From Flavobacteriales bacterium (GTDB taxonomy: Bacteria > Bacteroidota > Bacteroidia > Flavobacteriales > BACL11): DNA of 57,249 nucleotides. Under the pieces are notes generated by a model that was not told the DNA's origin, did not search any database, and worked only from the letters and a program-made list of their open reading frames with translations. Position 1 is the first letter of the stretch, and each line of letters starts with the position of its first letter. This document shows, piece after piece, positions 16,567 through 26,393 of the stretch. The stretch covers positions 1 to 57,249 of the forward strand of contig JAAZYM010000051.1 of NCBI GenBank assembly GCA_014239655.1, written 5' to 3'. The position numbers were made by a program, and so were the translations under genes.

Positions 16567-17588
16567 AGACCAAATGTACTTAGATTTGTAGTAATATTAA
16601 AAGTATTAACCTTGCCAGATAAATGGAAAGCAGATCTACTATAATTAAATCTAATCTTTGAAACATTCATCCCAACACCAAATGAAAAACCAACCATACC
16701 GGCAAATGAATCAATTATCATATCAAATCTTTTCTGAAAGTTAAAACCTCCTTGAATAAAAAGATTATTTTTAAATAAATCTAATTCTCCAGAAAGAATA
16801 ACATGACGTAACATTGTCTTTGCTATACTTTCTTTTCTGTATTCTATCTCACCCGTTTCATTATTAGTAAAACTATTCAATGAATAGTCATTACTAATAT
16901 CAAATTTATTCAAATGACGCAATACTATAGAATATCTTAATGGTAAATGATCTAGTTTTTTACTTAATCCAAGTTGCACCTCAAATGGAACTATCTCCTC
17001 TATTGACGTATATGATTTTATTTGCTTACCAATATTTTTCAACAGCAAGGTAGTAGTTAAAGATTTTTCCTTATTAAAATAAGTCGATGAAACATTAGAT
17101 AAGATTGCCAGAGCTTGATAACTCTCATAATTTGAATTTAACAACCTTATATTTACACCCAAACTTATTTTATCATTAAGAGGTCTCCCATATCCAAAAG
17201 CATATGTTTGATCACTAGCATTAAAAGTTAAATCTTGGTTACCTGTCTCGTCAGTAGAGATAAAGTCTCCATAACTACAGGAATTAAAACTAATTGTAAA
17301 ACATCCATTCTTCTCTAATGACTTAGAATAAAGAAAAGAACCCATATTTATATCAGAGAAATAATCTACAAAACTAAACCCTAAATATTTATCCATTCTG
17401 TTGTTTAAAATAGAAGGAACTGATTGGGCCATAAAAATATCATTATCATATATAGAGATAAGATTACCTCCCATAGCTAATGATCGTGCAGAAAAATCTA
17501 GATTAACAAAAGAAAATGAATTATTTCCATTTTGTGAACAAACAACAAAAGGGGTCAATAAAAATATAAGAAACAATCTTATGTTCAT
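16563..17588 (-). CDS. porQ: Type IX secretion system protein PorQ
   Basis: An outer-membrane beta-barrel component of type IX secretion; in the known system PorQ works with PorU, PorV and PorZ in cargo maturation and anchoring. A signal peptide (MNIRLFLIFLLTPFVVCSQ) is followed by FVNLDFSARSLAMGGNLISIYDNDI, the FadL/PorV-like start, and then by alternating barrel strands to the last residue. The 341 residues match PorQ, as does the location upstream of cmk and ispH. It supplies the machinery side for the two T9SS cargo genes at 6264 and 10294. Confidence 0.88.
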   Translation of the reverse strand: MNIRLFLIFLLTPFVVCSQNGNNSFSFVNLDFSARSLAMGGNLISIYDNDIFMAQSVPSILNNRMDKYLGFSFVDYFSDINMGSFLYSKSLEKNGCFTISFNSCSYGDFISTDETGNQDLTFNASDQTYAFGYGRPLNDKISLGVNIRLLNSNYESYQALAILSNVSSTYFNKEKSLTTTLLLKNIGKQIKSYTSIEEIVPFEVQLGLSKKLDHLPLRYSIVLRHLNKFDISNDYSLNSFTNNETGEIEYRKESIAKTMLRHVILSGELDLFKNNLFIQGGFNFQKRFDMIIDSFAGMVGFSFGVGMNVSKIRFNYSRSAFHLSGKVNTFNITTNLSTFGL

Positions 17589-17622
17589 TAATCTATTTTT
17601 TAGATTAAAATTACCTAATATT

Positions 17623-20037
17623 CTAAATCAAAGCAATATCAATAACTTCATGCATACTATCAACATAATGAAACGTCATGTTTTCTAAATATTGTTCATT
17701 AATGACAGCAACATCTTTTTTATTTTGTGAAGATAAGATTATCTCATTTATCCCGGATCTCTTAGCAGCAAGTAATTTTTCTTTAATCCCACCTACAGGA
17801 AGAACCTTACCGCGCAATGTAATCTCTCCAGTCATTGCTATTTTAGCTTTTACTAACCTTTTTGTAAAAATAGAAACTAATGAAGTAAACATTGTAATTC
17901 CTGCTGACGGACCATCTTTTGGGGTAGCACCTTCAGGAACATGAATATGAACATTAGTGTTCTGAAAGACACTACTATCGATACCATATCTTTCAGAATT
18001 TGATTTTAAAAATTCAAGTGACAATATTGCAGATTCTTTCATTATTTTACCAATATTACCAGTAATAGATAATTCACCTTTACCCTTACTTATGCTGCTT
18101 TCTATAAATAGAATATCACCGCCAACGCTTGTCCATGCTAATCCAGTAACAACCCCTGGATTAGTATTATCAAGAAATCTTTCTCTATCATACTTAGGAG
18201 GACCTAAAACTAACTCAACAATATTGTTATCTACATCTTTTTTATAACCTTCATCCATAGCAATCGATTTTGCAGCATATCTAATCATCTTACTAATCAT
18301 CTTCTCTAATCCTCTAACACCTGACTCTCTTGTATATTGATCAACAATCTTCTCTAATACAGTATCTGTTAAAGTCAATTTATCCTTAGTAAGGCCATGA
18401 GCCTCTAATTGTCTAGGGAATAAATGTTTCTGAGCAATTTTTACCTTTTCTTCTATTGTATATCCACTAATTTCTATTATTTCCATTCTATCTCGCAAAG
18501 CAGGCTGTATTGAAGATAAAGAATTGGCAGTAGCAACAAATAAAACCTTAGAAAGATCATATTCAAGTTCAAGATAATTATCATGGAATTGTTCATTTTG
18601 TTCAGGATCAAGCACCTCTAAAAGAGCTGAAGAAGGGTCTCCATGCGAATCTCGAGTCACTTTATCTATTTCATCTAACACAAATACTGGATTAGAAGAT
18701 TCTGCCTTTTTAATTGCTTTAATTATCCTTCCTGGCATAGCACCAATATATGTTTTACGATGACCTCTAATCTCTGCCTCATCCCTAAGTCCTCCTAAAG
18801 AAACACGTTGATACTTTCTCCCTAATGCTTCAGCTATAGACCTACCTAATGAAGTCTTACCAACGCCAGGAGGTCCATATAAACATATTATTGGAGATTT
18901 CATATTACCTTTTAACTTTAAAACAGCTAAATGTTCAATTATCCTTTTCTTAACTTCTTCTAAACCAAAATGATCTCGATTCAATATCTTATTTGCTTTC
19001 TTAAGATTAAAATTGTCATTTGTATATTCATCCCATGGCAAATCTAGAATAAGCTCTAAGTAGCTTCTTTGTACTGAATAATCAGACATAGAAGGATTCA
19101 TTCTTTGAAGTTTCTTTAATTCTTTTTCAAAAGATTCCTTCACAGATGAAGACCATTTCTTTTTTAATGCTTGCGCCTTCATCTCTTCTATCTCCTTACC
19201 TGAACCAGCGCCTCCTAATTCTTCTTGTATTGCTTTCATCTGTTGATGAAGAAAGTACTCCCTTTGCTGTTGATCTAAATCTGTTTTTACTTTAGATTGG
19301 ATTTCATTCTTCATCTCAAGCATTTGAAGCTCTTTTGTTAGTAACTCTAATACTCTAATAGCTCGTTTCTTAAGATCAACTTCTTCTAATAAAGCTTGTT
19401 TGTTTATCATACTAATACTCATATTAGATGAAACAAAATTTATAACAAACGAGGGGCTCTTGATATTCTTTATTGCAATAGATGCTTCATTTGGGATATT
19501 TGGTGACTCAGCGATTATTCTTAAAGCCATATCTTTGATTGATTCAACTATAGCATCAAATTCTTTATCCGAATAAGGTTTAAGCTCAATATAGTCTTTT
19601 ATCTTAGCCTTATAATAAGGATCCTCCTCTATAATCTCTTCTATTTCAAACCTTTTTCTTCCCTGAATTACAGCAGTAATATTTCCATCTGGCATTTTTA
19701 AAACCTTTAAAATTTGTGCTACTGTACCAATTTCATTTAAGTCTTCAACTTCTGGTAATTCTATTTTAGAATCTTTTTGGGCAATAACACCAATAATCTT
19801 ATCTTCTTTTTCTGCTTCCTTTATAAGTTTTATTGAACGATCTCTAGTTATAGTAATAGGTATAATTACTCCAGGAAACAGCACAGTATTTCTTAAAGGA
19901 AGAATTGCCAAAATATCTGGATTTTTTTCTTTATCTATCTTTTGCTCATCCTCATCACTCAACAAAGGAAAGAACTCACTCTCTTCATTAATCGAATCAG
20001 ACAGAAACAAATTATTAAATTGATTTTTTTTATTCAT
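17623..20037 (-). CDS. lon: Lon ATP-dependent protease
   Basis: Cytoplasmic AAA+ serine protease that degrades misfolded and regulatory proteins. The N-terminal substrate domain begins at ILPLRNTVLFPGVIIPI (about residue 45). The ATPase has Walker A GPPGVGKTS (about 388) and Walker B VFVLDEIDKV. The C-terminal protease has the catalytic Ser in PKDGPSAGITM (about 710) and Lys in PVGGIKEKLLAAKR (about 755). The 804 residues are normal for LonA. The gene is preceded by a sigma-54-like promoter and lies 34 bases upstream of porQ on the same strand. Confidence 0.97.
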   Translation of the reverse strand: MNKKNQFNNLFLSDSINEESEFFPLLSDEDEQKIDKEKNPDILAILPLRNTVLFPGVIIPITITRDRSIKLIKEAEKEDKIIGVIAQKDSKIELPEVEDLNEIGTVAQILKVLKMPDGNITAVIQGRKRFEIEEIIEEDPYYKAKIKDYIELKPYSDKEFDAIVESIKDMALRIIAESPNIPNEASIAIKNIKSPSFVINFVSSNMSISMINKQALLEEVDLKKRAIRVLELLTKELQMLEMKNEIQSKVKTDLDQQQREYFLHQQMKAIQEELGGAGSGKEIEEMKAQALKKKWSSSVKESFEKELKKLQRMNPSMSDYSVQRSYLELILDLPWDEYTNDNFNLKKANKILNRDHFGLEEVKKRIIEHLAVLKLKGNMKSPIICLYGPPGVGKTSLGRSIAEALGRKYQRVSLGGLRDEAEIRGHRKTYIGAMPGRIIKAIKKAESSNPVFVLDEIDKVTRDSHGDPSSALLEVLDPEQNEQFHDNYLELEYDLSKVLFVATANSLSSIQPALRDRMEIIEISGYTIEEKVKIAQKHLFPRQLEAHGLTKDKLTLTDTVLEKIVDQYTRESGVRGLEKMISKMIRYAAKSIAMDEGYKKDVDNNIVELVLGPPKYDRERFLDNTNPGVVTGLAWTSVGGDILFIESSISKGKGELSITGNIGKIMKESAILSLEFLKSNSERYGIDSSVFQNTNVHIHVPEGATPKDGPSAGITMFTSLVSIFTKRLVKAKIAMTGEITLRGKVLPVGGIKEKLLAAKRSGINEIILSSQNKKDVAVINEQYLENMTFHYVDSMHEVIDIALI

Positions 20038-20067
20038 AAAAATAATATCTTATAATACTCTATAATA

Positions 20068-20084
20068 ATCAATAAGTATGCCAA
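20068..20084 (-). promoter_or_regulatory. Sigma-54-like promoter of lon
   Basis: The minus strand reads TTGGCATACTTATTGAT, matching the sigma-54 pattern yTGGCAC-N5-TTGCw at all fixed bases except in the spacer edge and a final A for C (GG-N10-GA instead of GC). The predicted start lies about 20 bases before the lon ATG, and no TAnnTTTG element competes in the 72-base gap. No activator gene is seen in the window. Confidence 0.4.
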
Positions 20085-20109
20085 CAAAAAATAAATGTCT
20101 TTATGTCAG

Positions 20110-21297
20110 TTATTTTTCGTTACGATAACGTTTTGTCAGATCATAAACAAAAGACAGAATCTGCTTATCTAAATCAGAAAGAATAACATCTCTCCGTTGT
20201 AAAACTTTCTCCACAGTAGAAAAAAACTTATTTTTTTTATGAATAGTAAAACCTGAAGCTCCTCCCCAGCTATATGAAGGAATAAAATTTCTTGGGAAAC
20301 CTGATCCAAAGATATTTGAACCTACCCCAACAATTGTACCTGTATTAAACATAGTATTTATACCACATTTAGAATGATCTCCCATGATCAAACCACAAAA
20401 TTGAAGTCCCGTATCTTTAAAAGACTCTAGTTTATAATTCCATAATTTAACATTCTCATAATTATTCTTAAGATTAGAATTATTTGTATCTGCACCTAAA
20501 TTACACCACTCACCAATTACAGAGTTTCCTAAAAAACCATCATGTGCCTTAGACGAATACCCAAAAAATACAGAATTATTTATCTCTCCCCCAACTTTAC
20601 AATAAGGACCAATTGTAGTAGCCTCATAAATCTTAGTTCCCATTTTCACAACAGAATTATTACATATTGCAAAAGGACCTCTTATCATAGAGCCTTCCAT
20701 AATCTCTGCATCTTTACCAATATAAATTGGCCCATCAGTAGTATTTAATATACAATGCTGTAATTTAGCTCCTTCCTCAATATAAATAGAATTCTTTCCA
20801 ATCTTTACATTAGATTTCTTAATCTCTTCCAATTTATTTAAATCTCCTTTCCATTCTAAATCTTTTTCAGAAAACATACGATTAAAATCATTCTTTATCT
20901 CTTCTCCATTTAAGGAAAAAATATCAGTAAGATTTGCAATAAAATTATAAGATGTATTTGAGTGAACCTCGTTTAATTTATTATATGCAAATTCAGAATT
21001 TCTAAAAGCTAATAACGAAGAACCCTTTTTTAAACTTTCTCCAATACGCAAATTCTTTATTTCAGTAACAATATCATCTGAAGGCAATAACTTAGCATTT
21101 ACCCAAATGTTATCTTTTTGAATATTTACTGGAAATCTATCTAACAAATAATCTTCTGATAAAACAGAAACAGATGTAAAATAAACTTCCCATTTCTCTT
21201 TAATTGTCAATATACCTATCCTAAAATAGGAAATTGGCCTAGTCAATGAAAGAGGATAAAGATCAGCTCTATCTGTATCAAATAAGATAATATTCAT
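20110..21297 (-). CDS. GlmU-like family protein (putative sugar-phosphate nucleotidyltransferase with beta-helix)
   Basis: The 395-residue protein belongs to the Bacteroidota GlmU-like family, thought to be a UDP-GlcNAc diphosphorylase/acetyltransferase-like enzyme, but its activity is not established. The N-terminal ~170 residues (LYPLSLTRPISYFRIGILTIKEKW) lack the canonical GxGTRM nucleotide loop. From about 175 on there is a left-handed beta-helix of hexapeptide repeats (IGKNSIYIEEGAKL, YIGKDAEIMEGSMIRGP, VVKMGTKIYEATTIGP), consistent with acyltransfer. It lies just downstream of the L31 gene, a pairing common in the phylum (recollection). Confidence 0.8.
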   Translation of the reverse strand: MNIILFDTDRADLYPLSLTRPISYFRIGILTIKEKWEVYFTSVSVLSEDYLLDRFPVNIQKDNIWVNAKLLPSDDIVTEIKNLRIGESLKKGSSLLAFRNSEFAYNKLNEVHSNTSYNFIANLTDIFSLNGEEIKNDFNRMFSEKDLEWKGDLNKLEEIKKSNVKIGKNSIYIEEGAKLQHCILNTTDGPIYIGKDAEIMEGSMIRGPFAICNNSVVKMGTKIYEATTIGPYCKVGGEINNSVFFGYSSKAHDGFLGNSVIGEWCNLGADTNNSNLKNNYENVKLWNYKLESFKDTGLQFCGLIMGDHSKCGINTMFNTGTIVGVGSNIFGSGFPRNFIPSYSWGGASGFTIHKKNKFFSTVEKVLQRRDVILSDLDKQILSFVYDLTKRYRNEK

Positions 21298-21320
21298 AAA
21301 AGAAATTTAAACAAAATTAA

Positions 21321-21350
21321 ATAAAAAACCACATACAATTGCATGAGGTT
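21321..21350 (-). terminator. Rho-independent terminator after the L31 gene
   Basis: On the minus strand AACC-T-CATGC-AATT-GTATG-T-GGTT is followed by TTTTTTAT. The stem has nine pairs (one G-U) and one T-T mismatch, and the wobble makes it stronger on the minus strand. It lies 21 bases after the L31 stop codon. Confidence 0.75.
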
Positions 21351-21370
21351 AATTGATTGGAGAATAAAAT

Positions 21371-21625
21371 CTATTTTTTAAGCTTACTATATTTACTCTT
21401 AAACTTATCAATACGACCAGCCGTATCAATTAATTTTGATTTACCGGTATAGAAAGGATGAGAATCTGAAGATATCTCCATCTTTATTAATGGATATTCT
21501 TTTCCATCCTCCCATTTTATTGTTTCACTAGAATCTACACATGATTTTGTAAGAATTGCATAATCAGTTGACATGTCCTTAAAAACACATAATCTATAAT
21601 TCTCTGGATGGATACCTTTTCTCAT
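21371..21625 (-). CDS. rpmE2: 50S ribosomal protein L31 type B
   Basis: An 84-residue L31 of the zinc-independent type: it starts [17 protein letters not shown], continues [29 protein letters not shown] and ends in a short lysine-rich tail. The four cysteines of the zinc-binding type A form are missing. It has a well-formed promoter 20 bases upstream and a terminator downstream, so it is a monocistronic unit; the GlmU-like gene follows. Confidence 0.96.
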   Translation of the reverse strand: MRKGIHPENYRLCVFKDMSTDYAILTKSCVDSSETIKWEDGKEYPLIKMEISSDSHPFYTGKSKLIDTAGRIDKFKSKYSKLKK

Positions 21626-21645
21626 AATACATAAAATTTGGATTG

Positions 21646-21675
21646 CAAAAATAAAAAGTTTTGTTAAAACTACAA
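21646..21675 (-). promoter_or_regulatory. Promoter of the L31 gene
   Basis: TTG (21675-21673), 19 bases, then TATTTTTG (21653-21646) on the minus strand: a full match to the Bacteroidota TTG-N19-TAnnTTTG promoter, 20 bases before the start codon. It is the best-formed promoter in the window. The short leader leaves no room for a complex L31-type control RNA. Confidence 0.65.
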
Positions 21676-21693
21676 GTAGATCTTAAATTTTAT

Positions 21694-22629
21694 CTAAATT
21701 TTTAAATCTGATAAAAGATCATTTGTTTTCTTAACAGCATCAGCTGAATCCTTTAAAGCCACTAATTCAGATTCATCTAAATCAATTTCAACAATACGCT
21801 CTATACCAGAACTTCCTAGAACTACAGGCACACCAATACATAAATCATTTAAACCATATTCACCATCTAAATAAGATGAACATGGGAAAATCTTTTTCTG
21901 ATCACAAGCAATTGCATGTACCAACGCTGAAACAGCAGCACCCGGAGCATACCATGCCGAAGTACCCAACATAGAAGTTAGTGTAGCTCCACCAACTTTT
22001 GTGTCATTTAAAACCTGTGACAACCTATCTTCTGATAAAAAATCTGAAACTCTAATACTATTTCTAGTTGCAAGTCGTGTTAATGGAATCATACCCTTAT
22101 CAGAATGACCACCAATAACCATTCCATCAATATCAGAGATAGGGCATTCTAAAGCCTCTGCTAACCTATATTTAAAACGAGCACTATCAAGTGCACCGCC
22201 CATCCCAATAATCCTGTTTTTTGGAATCCCAGTAATTTTATGAGTTAAGAATGTCATAGTATCCATAGGATTACTAACAATTATTAAAATTACATCTGGA
22301 GAATATTTTAATAATTGTTGAGAAACTGATTTAACAATTCCAGCATTAATTCCAATTAATTCTTCTCTTGTCATTCCAGGCTTTCTAGGAATTCCACTTG
22401 TAATAACAGCAATATCACTATTAGCTGTCTTCTCATAATCATTAGTACTGCCTGAAATCTTCGTATCAAAACTATTTAATGATGATGTTTGCATTAGATC
22501 CATTGCTTTACCTTCTGCAAAATTCTCTTTAATATCTAATATAACAACCTCTGAAACAAAATTCTTTATAGCAATATATTCTGCGCAACTCGCTCCTACT
22601 GCACCTGCTCCTACAACTGTAACTTTCAT
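21694..22629 (-). CDS. mdh: Malate dehydrogenase
   Basis: NAD-dependent oxidation of malate to oxaloacetate in the TCA cycle. The N-terminal Rossmann motif is VVGAGAVGASCAEYIA with ILDIKEN for the nucleotide ribose; the substrate loop is SGIPRKPGMTREELIGIN (about 85) and the catalytic His is in VIGGHSDKGMIPL (about 173). The arginine in the loop (PRKPGMTR) supports malate over lactate. The 311 residues fit the LDH-like MDH class. The gene lies 24 bases downstream of gyrB. Confidence 0.95.
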   Translation of the reverse strand: MKVTVVGAGAVGASCAEYIAIKNFVSEVVILDIKENFAEGKAMDLMQTSSLNSFDTKISGSTNDYEKTANSDIAVITSGIPRKPGMTREELIGINAGIVKSVSQQLLKYSPDVILIIVSNPMDTMTFLTHKITGIPKNRIIGMGGALDSARFKYRLAEALECPISDIDGMVIGGHSDKGMIPLTRLATRNSIRVSDFLSEDRLSQVLNDTKVGGATLTSMLGTSAWYAPGAAVSALVHAIACDQKKIFPCSSYLDGEYGLNDLCIGVPVVLGSSGIERIVEIDLDESELVALKDSADAVKKTNDLLSDLKI

Positions 22630-22653
22630 ATTCTTGTTTTTTAAGTAATCAAT

Positions 22654-24642
<1,989 letters not shown>

Positions 24643-24691
24643 TTATCCATTCTTTAATAAGGGTTTTTTTTACAAGAAATTTAATCTGTTT

Positions 24692-24712
24692 TTTTCAACA
24701 AAAGTTGATAAC
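24692..24712. repeat. Copy 1 of a 21-base motif flanking the barrel/TPR gene pair
   Basis: TTTTCAACAAAAGTTGATAAC, 18 of 21 bases identical to 29467-29487. Within it TCAAC-AAAA-GTTGA is an inverted repeat. It lies between the stop codon of the barrel gene and the gyrB promoter, about 53 bases upstream of the -7 element. Both TTTTCAACA and the reverse TTATCAACT differ from the DnaA-box TTATCCACA at two bases. Confidence 0.5.
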
Positions 24713-24715
24713 TTT

Positions 24716-26392
24716 TTAGAACAAAAAATTTAAACCAAAATTAAGATTCATTCCCAATTGCTGGTAACCTAACCATAATTCTTTTTGAGAATTTAATATG
24801 TTATTTAGATTAAAATAAAACCCGAATTTTTTTGAATAGTTATAGTTAACACTAAAATTAAGCAGAAACTGCTCATCAAGCTCAATAGTTTCTCGTTCTG
24901 GTGGTTCAATAAACAATCCAGTCATCTGAGTAGCCTTTCTTTTTCCTATATATTCAAATGAGGGGGTACATTCGATCTTATCTCTTACAGACACTGGAAA
25001 AGACAAAGATGCATGTAGATCTGCTTTATGTGGAACAACTTTATTCCAATAAAAATAATCAACATCTAAATTTAATGACAATAAATTATTTAACTTTCGA
25101 TTATAGTTGCTATTTATTTTTAATTGCCAGACATCAATATAATCAACACTAAACCTATTATAATCCATATAGTGTGTTAAGTCAAAATAATGAAGTTTTG
25201 ACACCTTGCCATAAGCAATATCAAAACTTAGAAACTCATCATCTGAGAGCTTATTATCAAGATTAAAATAAAGCTCATAAATATCTGTAGTCTCTAATGT
25301 ATGTGAAGAATCAATAATCTCATTTACACTACTATTTAAGCCAAGTGAATGAATGTAAGGGTTTTCTCTTGACAAAGAAGCAAGAGTGTTCCTATCATCA
25401 TATCTATCAATACCAAATGAAATATTCAATACATTCTTAACTAATTCTTTGCGTATGTTTAAAAGCGGAAAAATATCAGCCGTATTTTCTGAGTTATTAT
25501 TTTCAATACCCAAATTAAATCCAAAATCAATATCAAAACCAAATTTATTCACATGGAAATTTGGTGTAATGTCAATTATTTTGACATCTAATTTCTCTCT
25601 CTGAAGAACATGAATATCATTCGGATTATTATAATTTAGATAATTATTAAATTCAACAAATAGATTATAAGGAGTCGAATTAATTGTACTTGAAATATCT
25701 GAAGATAATACTATATGATTTTCTGTCTGTGAATTAAAATCACTAAACGAAAAAGTTGTTTTATGGCTTGTACGTTGATTCTCAGAAGATCTTGAACTTA
25801 TAAAACAAGCTAATTGAGAATATGTAAATGTGTTTTTATTATCACTACCATTAGCATTGCTAAAATCATGCTGTGCAACTATATTATCATAATTAAAGGA
25901 TGATCCTATTATACTTTTTGACAAAACACTTCTAGTAAATAAAGAAAGAGATTGGTCTTTATTAGACACATCATATTCTGCAGGAATTGTAGTCTTATAC
26001 TTATTAGCTGTTGAGGTCAATCGCAAACCATAAGAAAATGATTTCTTGTATTTACTATTATAACTTACATCTCCATATTTATATGAATAATTACCCAAGG
26101 CAAGTTTAATATTTGTTGAATTAACATCATATTTATTCTTGCTCTTAACTTTAGCTGCTACTAATGGTCTTGTAATAAAGTTAGAATAAAATGCTTTATT
26201 GATGAAAAAATATTTCTGAGTTTTATCAATCTTCGAAGTATCCTGAAAACTTGCCTTAATATTCAACTTAACCGCGTCAGGAACAGACATGTCTAATCCT
26301 TCAACAACATTAATCTCTGTTATTTTTAAATCTTGCGAAAAGACAAACAAACAATTAAAAGATAAAAACCAAACAATCAAATATCTTTTCAT
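24716..26392 (-). CDS. Outer-membrane beta-barrel protein of unknown function
   Basis: 558 residues from the preferred ATG at 26392 (MKRYLIVWFLSFNCLFVFSQ, a clean signal peptide); the ORF-track start at 26410 adds six residues inside the TPR gene. From about residue 65 the sequence alternates polar and hydrophobic residues in strands with aromatic girdles, ending GMNLNFGLNFLF, the terminal-Phe outer-membrane signature. It resembles the barrel half of TonB-dependent receptors but has no plug or TonB box. It starts one base after the TPR gene stop, so the two products probably work together at the outer membrane (inference). Confidence 0.75.
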   Translation of the reverse strand: MKRYLIVWFLSFNCLFVFSQDLKITEINVVEGLDMSVPDAVKLNIKASFQDTSKIDKTQKYFFINKAFYSNFITRPLVAAKVKSKNKYDVNSTNIKLALGNYSYKYGDVSYNSKYKKSFSYGLRLTSTANKYKTTIPAEYDVSNKDQSLSLFTRSVLSKSIIGSSFNYDNIVAQHDFSNANGSDNKNTFTYSQLACFISSRSSENQRTSHKTTFSFSDFNSQTENHIVLSSDISSTINSTPYNLFVEFNNYLNYNNPNDIHVLQREKLDVKIIDITPNFHVNKFGFDIDFGFNLGIENNNSENTADIFPLLNIRKELVKNVLNISFGIDRYDDRNTLASLSRENPYIHSLGLNSSVNEIIDSSHTLETTDIYELYFNLDNKLSDDEFLSFDIAYGKVSKLHYFDLTHYMDYNRFSVDYIDVWQLKINSNYNRKLNNLLSLNLDVDYFYWNKVVPHKADLHASLSFPVSVRDKIECTPSFEYIGKRKATQMTGLFIEPPERETIELDEQFLLNFSVNYNYSKKFGFYFNLNNILNSQKELWLGYQQLGMNLNFGLNFLF

Positions 26393-26393
26393 A

